Source: Myxococcales bacterium (lineage in GTDB: Bacteria; Myxococcota_C; UBA6777). Taken from it: DNA of 7,008 nt. The stretch spans positions 1 to 7,008 of the forward strand of contig JALTMC010000166.1 in assembly GCA_027005175.1 (NCBI GenBank), given 5' to 3'. This document shows positions 1 through 4,900 of this stretch, in pieces (position 1 is the first letter of the stretch; the number at the start of each line of letters is the position of its first letter). The notes beneath the pieces are model-generated. The model had not been told where the DNA came from. It worked only from the letters and a program-made list of their open reading frames with translations, and made no database searches. The translations under genes were made by a program, and so were the position numbers.

Positions 1-736
1 CCCCTACCATTTCACATCTGATATGACCTTGAGGCTGGTATAACTCTCGAACTCTGAATTGAAGTTGAGTGCTCTCGGGATCGAGCCGCTGCCCCCCTGC
101 TGATAGAACAGCCGCAGTGGAGCCAACGGGAGTGGCAATCCAAACACCGCTGGAGCGATGTTCTTCCGAGAAGCCATTCCAAGACAGATGATAGCGAGCC
201 GTTGCCGCAGGCGAGGGGCTGGCATATAGGATGTCATTGAGAACTGGCGGTCCAACAACATGGCCATTGCAATGGACATCAAGCCGGGTCACAAAAGATT
301 CGGAGATGGTTCGATCAAGGAACTGATCCAACAACATGTCGATCTGTTGGGAATGGCCTGCACAGAGATAACCCACACTGGCAGTCGGTGTGGAATGAAT
401 TCCCATCAAAGGAGTGTCGTCAAAGACCATCCGGGCGGCCTCCAAGAGTGTTCCATCCCCACCAACGGCCAGGACGAGGTCAACACCTTTGCAGCCCTCT
501 TTCTTGGCGCGATAACTCCATCGGACCTGAACGCCTCTCGCCTTGAGAGCACCCTTAACAAGTTGTAGTGCTTCTTGATTTTCAGCGTGGGCCTGAAGCA
601 TCCACTGCACCGACGGATCACCTCGCTCAATGAGGTCTGTAACTCGCGGATCACGATGCTTCTTAACATACAGCTCGCTTGCGCTTTTTTTGTACACAAC
701 TTGGACACGTTCTAGCCGACGCCTTGTATGATTCAT
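1..736 (-). CDS. nadK: NAD kinase (NADK3/NADH-kinase-like), C-terminus cut by window edge
   Basis: This is a cytoplasmic enzyme that phosphorylates NAD(H) on the 2'-hydroxyl of its adenosine ribose to give NADP(H). The reading frame stays open to the left edge, so 245 N-terminal residues are visible and roughly the last 50 or more are missing. The motifs appear in family order: GGDGT at residues 92-96 (D94 the likely catalytic Asp), LNDIL at 166-170, SSG at 195-197, TPVGSTA at 202-208 and LSAGG at 211-215. The stretches VGYLCAG (121-127), LNDILYASPSPAA (166-178) and the FRVRE that follows resemble, from memory, the plant NADK3 branch, which prefers NADH, more than classical bacterial NadK. 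One oddity is GIHS at 112-115, where the family usually has an Asn (GVN). The ATG at 736 is preceded by AAGGCGG; a GTG at 739 is the alternative start. The gene lies 11 bp after the Cys-rich gene and is probably in its operon. The family is confident; the NADH preference is inference. Confidence 0.93.
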   Translation of the reverse strand, partial: MNHTRRRLERVQVVYKKSASELYVKKHRDPRVTDLIERGDPSVQWMLQAHAENQEALQLVKGALKARGVQVRWSYRAKKEGCKGVDLVLAVGGDGTLLEAARMVFDDTPLMGIHSTPTASVGYLCAGHSQQIDMLLDQFLDRTISESFVTRLDVHCNGHVVGPPVLNDILYASPSPAATARYHLSWNGFSEEHRSSGVWIATPVGSTAAVLSAGGQRLDPESTQLQFRVRELYQPQGHIRCEMVG

Positions 737-742
737 CACAAA

Positions 743-749
743 CCGCCTT
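743..749 (-). promoter_or_regulatory. Ribosome binding site of nadK, overlapping the upstream stop codon
   Basis: On the minus strand AAGGCGG runs from 749 to 743, and AAGG ends nine bases before the ATG at 736. It overlaps the TAA (750-748) of the preceding Cys-rich gene and sits in a 10-bp palindrome, GCCTTAAGGC (745-754). This arrangement favours translational coupling. The match to the Shine-Dalgarno consensus is only partial. Confidence 0.55.
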
Positions 750-1779
750 AAGGCATTGCTGTCGAAACACGACAACGTGGGCATTGACGCAAACAACGAG
801 GTACTGTTTGACGAAGATCGTTTTGACAATCTTGCAAGGCAGTACCAGAGCAAAGGTACTCCCGCCCCATTTTACGAAACCAACACTGCAACTGTATATC
901 ACCCGATTTTTGGATGCACTGTGTATAGCGTTTTCCCACACCAATCATGCACACAATCCGTTTGCGACGAAGCCTCCGCATACAGGCATACATCTTATTT
1001 TCGCCCTTCTGCGTACACAGTGTTTGTTTTTGATCCGCTTTGATCTCACACTCTCCCAACAGCCGCATCGCGACCTGACGACACAAAGAGACTTTGCGAC
1101 GACCGATCTTTACACAACGATGGCGACGAAAGAAGCAACGTTTACGACAGGGCCATCGCATGGGAACACAACGTTTGCGACACCGCTCAAAGGCTCGTTT
1201 GCAAATCCGTTCTTGTCTTAATCGCAAAGCACGCTTCAAACGAGAGCAAGAGCGCAAGCGACGCTTGTGAGTGACTCTACATCGTTTACTGTATGTCTTT
1301 TGCTTCGTTGTACAGTCCTTGCGCCACTGATGAAAGGTGTCTCGGCAAGGCAAGACGTCCGCTTTTCGATGACAGATCTGTTGAGCCTTGCGAGAGATCT
1401 CTGCACAGCGTTGACGCCATCGTTTGGCCAAACGAGAACAAAGAGGAGCCCGCTTGACTTCCCCCTGACAGCTCTTCCGTTGTTTGGCTCGCAACGTCTT
1501 GCACTTCTGACGGCAGGCCAAAGCGCATCCCGGATGGTAAATCACCGATCCAGCCCGGCACGATTGCCACGATGTCTTTCGACAAGAGATCCGTCGCGCT
1601 CTGGTCCTTCTCAGACGACCAGTGCATTGGTATGACTCTGCGAGAGCCAGAGGCTCTTGCTCCAGGCCGCTCCATGCAAGACAAACCCACAACAAACACC
1701 ATCCCCATACGTTGAACCGATTGTAACGAAAAATGCGAGGCTTTTGGCACACTCGCACTTGCTTAAAAAGCACTATCAA
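748..1779 (-). CDS. Predicted secreted, basic, Cys-rich protein with 11-residue cysteine periodicity
   Basis: I do not recognise a named family. The product is 343 residues. A basic start is followed by a hydrophobic stretch at about 25-36 (WGWCLLWVCLAW) and a plausible signal peptidase I site, ALA|ES, at 47/48, so export is likely. The mature part has 32 Cys and about 85 Arg/Lys among residues 51-343. Cys occurs at 145, 156, 167, 178, 200, 211, 222, 233, 244, 255, 266, 277, 288, 299 and 310, always in the same 11-residue phase, with only 189 missing. A second short stripe is at 193, 204 and 215, giving two CRKRC blocks. Eleven residues make three helical turns, so the Cys would line one face of a long helix or of stacked short helices; residues 211-326 contain no Pro. 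The start is a TTG with AAGGTG upstream, and an in-frame stop lies just before it. GTG codons at positions 3, 8 and 10 are alternatives. nadK follows at 11 bp. A disulfide-stapled structural protein, or a metal- or polyanion-binding one, is possible; function is unknown. Confidence 0.85.
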   Translation of the reverse strand: MIVLFKQVRVCQKPRIFRYNRFNVWGWCLLWVCLAWSGLEQEPLALAESYQCTGRLRRTRARRISCRKTSWQSCRAGSVIYHPGCALACRQKCKTLRAKQRKSCQGEVKRAPLCSRLAKRWRQRCAEISRKAQQICHRKADVLPCRDTFHQWRKDCTTKQKTYSKRCRVTHKRRLRSCSRLKRALRLRQERICKRAFERCRKRCVPMRWPCRKRCFFRRHRCVKIGRRKVSLCRQVAMRLLGECEIKADQKQTLCTQKGENKMYACMRRLRRKRIVCMIGVGKRYTQCIQKSGDIQLQCWFRKMGREYLCSGTALQDCQNDLRQTVPRCLRQCPRCRVSTAMP

Positions 1780-1784
1780 AACAG

Positions 1785-1790
1785 CACCTT
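1785..1790 (-). promoter_or_regulatory. Ribosome binding site deciding a TTG start for the Cys-rich gene
   Basis: AAGGTG reads from 1790 to 1785 on the minus strand, with AAGG seven bases before the TTG at 1779. The reading frame has a TAA four codons upstream of that TTG and no ATG before the signal sequence. The TTG therefore fits best, with the GTG at 1773 as second choice. Confidence 0.5.
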
Positions 1791-1840
1791 AGAGTAGAAA
1801 TACTCGTGAGAAAAAGAACCACATTCCGCGCCATCTGCTA

Positions 1841-1870
1841 AGGATAGCACAATGAACCACAGGGTCATAA
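1841..1870 (-). promoter_or_regulatory. Candidate promoter for the Cys-rich gene and nadK
   Basis: On the minus strand there is an extended -10, TGC-TATCCT, with the hexamer at 1846-1841. An 18-base spacer separates it from a weak -35, TTATGA, at 1870-1865. Transcription would start near 1834, about 55 bases before the TTG. The hexamers are poor matches and the call rests mainly on position and the TGn extension. Confidence 0.3.
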
Positions 1871-1886
1871 TTTTTTTGTGTTGCAA

Positions 1887-1900
1887 TTGCTGATGAGCAA
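1887..1900. promoter_or_regulatory. Small inverted repeat over the -35, possible operator
   Basis: TTGCT-GATG-AGCAA is a perfect 5-bp inverted repeat covering the candidate -35 of the rightward promoter. It overlaps an 8-bp palindrome, GCAATTGC, at 1883-1890. The position would suit a repressor site shared by the divergent genes, but arms this short arise easily by chance. Confidence 0.25.
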
Positions 1901-1915
1901 CAGACACCCTATAAT
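1887..1915 (+). promoter_or_regulatory. Sigma70-like promoter of the giant gene
   Basis: A perfect -10, TATAAT, lies at 1910-1915, with TTGCTG as -35 at 1887-1892 and the ideal 17-base spacer. Predicted transcription starts near 1922. That leaves a leader of about 40 bases containing AAAGGAG and excludes the in-frame ATG at 1918 as the translation start. Confidence 0.6.
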
Positions 1916-1943
1916 CTATGCTCAGACACCGCAACTGTCTATC

Positions 1944-1950
1944 AAAGGAG
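1944..1950 (+). promoter_or_regulatory. Ribosome binding site of the giant gene
   Basis: AAAGGAG is a near-consensus Shine-Dalgarno sequence ending 12 bases before the ATG at 1963, a slightly long spacing. The closer ATG at 1953 is in another frame and stops after nine codons. The in-frame ATG at 1918 lies upstream of the likely transcript start. Confidence 0.65.
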
Positions 1951-1962
1951 AGATGGGTATTC

Positions 1963-4900
1963 ATGTCGAGGTTATATCCTGAGCAGTGGCCGGGTTGGTT
2001 AGACCATGCTCGTCAAGGGGGTGGTATGTTCGACAGCCCCGAAAGTTTTACACACTTACTTCATCAATGTTGGGAGCATTACATCACAACATCAGGTGTC
2101 GCACAACATGTAAGTCTGACTCCACCCCCCGAGATCCAGATCACCTTTCGTGCAAGCACCCTGAATACACCCGCTTGGCAGTCTCACTTTGTCTACTTAA
2201 GCGAGTATTTCCAGCCTCTCCTTCATGGAGTGAAGCTACCACTGTCCTTGCAATTTATCGAAGATGACCAGGAAACCCTGCTGCCTGAACCGCGCAACTT
2301 TTTCTTTCAACTCGTCAGTGACCAGCTCCAATCCTTGCGTTGCTATTTTTACCTGGACCGACAGACCGTAGGAGCCGTAGATCTAGGACAAGTCAACAAC
2401 CAGGGGGCTCAACGACGACTCGCCGTGGAGCGTTCTATCCTCGGCATAACCAAAGGCTCCGACATCGCCAAGTGCTATCAAGCCAACGCCGTATGGAATC
2501 AACTACCCAAAGAGATGCAACGCGATCTCAAATACCTTGGCTGGAACTTTGGGTTTGCTGTAGAAGCAGGTACATGGAGGGTATCCATCGAAGACCTACC
2601 CGCCATCGGCTTGCCTGAAGGAGGTGACTTTCTCCTCAAAGAAGGACAGTCTTTTGAAGTGGGAGAAGCTATCGATTTCTACCAGGGCCTTCGCGATGGA
2701 AGCCCCAAGGAAACCCTGCGTTGTCGTCTGTTGATCGTACCTTCCGATGTACAACCCACTGCGCCAACCCTATCTTCGGTGACTCTCGTGCTGCACCAAG
2801 ATCTCTTACAAAGACAACGAGATCTTCTACACCTTACAGCCCAAGTTGAAGGTGCCATACAGAAAGCCAGCATCGAATTACAGTTCGAACCGGGAAACCA
2901 TCGAATCATCCTGTCCGGAGGTCAGCTCTCTGCTAATGGGAGAATGGTATTTCAGGGCGTATGTGAAGCTTGGGATGGCTTGTTGCCTCAACAAGAGCTT
3001 CGATGCATCCCACATGGAACAAACAGATATGGGTTGTCGTTTCCTCCCAACTTTGCCTGTACCACAAAGGTACGACAGGCCACCTCCCTTCAATACGAAG
3101 GCCCCGCTGCCCTACCCAAAAGCCAACTCCAACGCGAATGGGAACTGACTTTTTTGATGTCTCAACCGGAAGAAGAGACCGCCGAATTCGACCTCAACTC
3201 ACTCACGCTTGCGTTGTCTGGAAGTACAGGTACAACCCTGCGAATACCTCTGGCCAATATCGCGGAGCATCGTCTCTTTTTTCGGTATCTGCCACGCTTT
3301 GCCAGCCAACAAGTCGCACTTGAAGAACTCAGTGAAGGTGATGAACTATCACTATGGGTGGAATATTCTCCTGCTTCCACCACAAAGGAACAGCAAAACA
3401 CCGTAGCAACCCCACAGTTCACAGATCAGAAAACAGAACCGACAACACAGGCACTGCTCCCTGCTGAACTTTCGCTCTGCCATAACCATCCTAAAATGCC
3501 TTTGCAAACCATCCGCTTGCTCAACTTGGACGAGAGCTGCCGGTTGCTCCCTGCCAAAAAGACAACAGGTATCCCTGCGGGAGCCGAACTTTCGATAGAA
3601 GGCTATCGACTTCAATTGCTCGGACCTCTTACCATGAATGCAGACCCTGGAGAACCTCCTGAAACCTGGGACTTGCTGCTTTGGGCTCCACCCCAACCTC
3701 GACGCCTGGACTTGTTGCACCGAGGAAACTCTTGGATGCAGGCTCTGTTCCCAGCTCACCCATCTTCAGGCTCCCCCCAAACATCACAACGCGATATCCG
3801 CTCTCTGTGGTTAAGTTGTGGTCATCAAGACACATGGATCGAACAACCCCGTGAACGCAACCCGTCAGGAGGTCCCTGTCTGGCTTTTGGTCTGGGATTT
3901 GGCTCACAAAATGAGATGGCACAGATCCGCCCCACTGCTGATGGATTTCGCCTGTACCGGCACCGCCATAATACGGCGGTGATGCTCAATGGTTTGAGAC
4001 TTCCCGTGGAATCGTACCAGGAAGCACAGGGTGCGCTTCTGACAGAAGAACAAACCTACGGCTGGATTCTCATTGACCGGGCTCTACTTCGCTATCGCAT
4101 CGACAAGGCCAAACAAGCATCACGCCTCTCCTTGCAACTTGTCGGTTATTTGTTGAAGCGTCCATCTTCAGGCAGTCAAACTCTTCAGATCTTATGTGGA
4201 GACACCACAACCCTTCGCCCACCTCCTCCAGCAAACCGTCAGATCCCACAAGTCCGTTTGTTCCCAGAGCTACGACCGACAGCAGTAACACTGTCATTGC
4301 CACAATATCCGGTGAATCACACATATCCAGCACTGTTAATTCAGGAAGAGCGTGCAGAAAAGCTCTCGACTCCGCTGCGCTATGGCCACCCTTACCGACG
4401 ACAGAATCTCACCTTTATGGCCTGGCAGATCCACGATACGAACACAAGACAGGTCACACAACACCCCAGCTTGCCAGAGTTACCTCTGTTGTTAGAGTGT
4501 GCCTCCATTTACGGTCGCTCTCGATACGCACTTGTCCGAAACCAGGGACGTTTGGGATATTGGTACGAAGGCTCTCAGTTCATTGAGCAAGGTGGCGAAG
4601 CGGAGCCGATGCTCGCTCCCGATTATGACCGAACCACGCCGGAAGGCCAAGACATCCCAGCCCACACCTTGTTGGTTGGCAGTGATGTCACCCAAGCTGA
4701 CCTGCTGTTGCCTCCCTCCTTGCGCTGGTCTCACGATCTACCCTTTGGCCTCACACTCCAAGACCAAACACTCACAGTGATCCCCCTTCAAGGATCTTGT
4801 TCCTTGTGGACTTGGAAACCCTCTGGTGAAGGCGTATTGCAACACCAAGAAAGCCCAGGAGACAGTGGCACTTTGCAGGTAGATCTCCCAACATCTGGCA

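Noticed and set aside
251-338. Repeated 12-mer TCCAACAACATG (251-262 and 327-338) and a CCAACA/TGTTGG inverted pair
   Set aside because: Both lie within nadK coding sequence, encode different contexts and are short enough to be chance.
685-691. Seven-A run near the start of nadK as a programmed slippage site
   Set aside because: The frame continues cleanly through it into the NAD kinase motifs, and no stimulatory structure or alternative product is apparent.
679-1221. 180-codon plus-strand open frame opposite the Cys-rich gene
   Set aside because: It is the antisense shadow of a minus-strand gene with a signal peptide, ribosome site and strict Cys periodicity. It shows no such features itself and crosses the operon junction.
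1871-1877. T-run in the intergenic region as a terminator
   Set aside because: No GC-rich hairpin precedes it, and no gene ends here on either strand.
1918-1920. In-frame upstream ATG as start of the giant gene
   Set aside because: It is only three bases after the TATAAT, before the likely transcript start, and has no ribosome binding site. The ATG at 1963 follows AAAGGAG.
1776-1964. 62-codon minus-strand open frame in the divergent intergenic region
   Set aside because: It covers both candidate promoters and the ribosome site of the giant gene. A short hydrophobic patch resembles a signal peptide, but there is no supporting ribosome site and no plausible mature protein.
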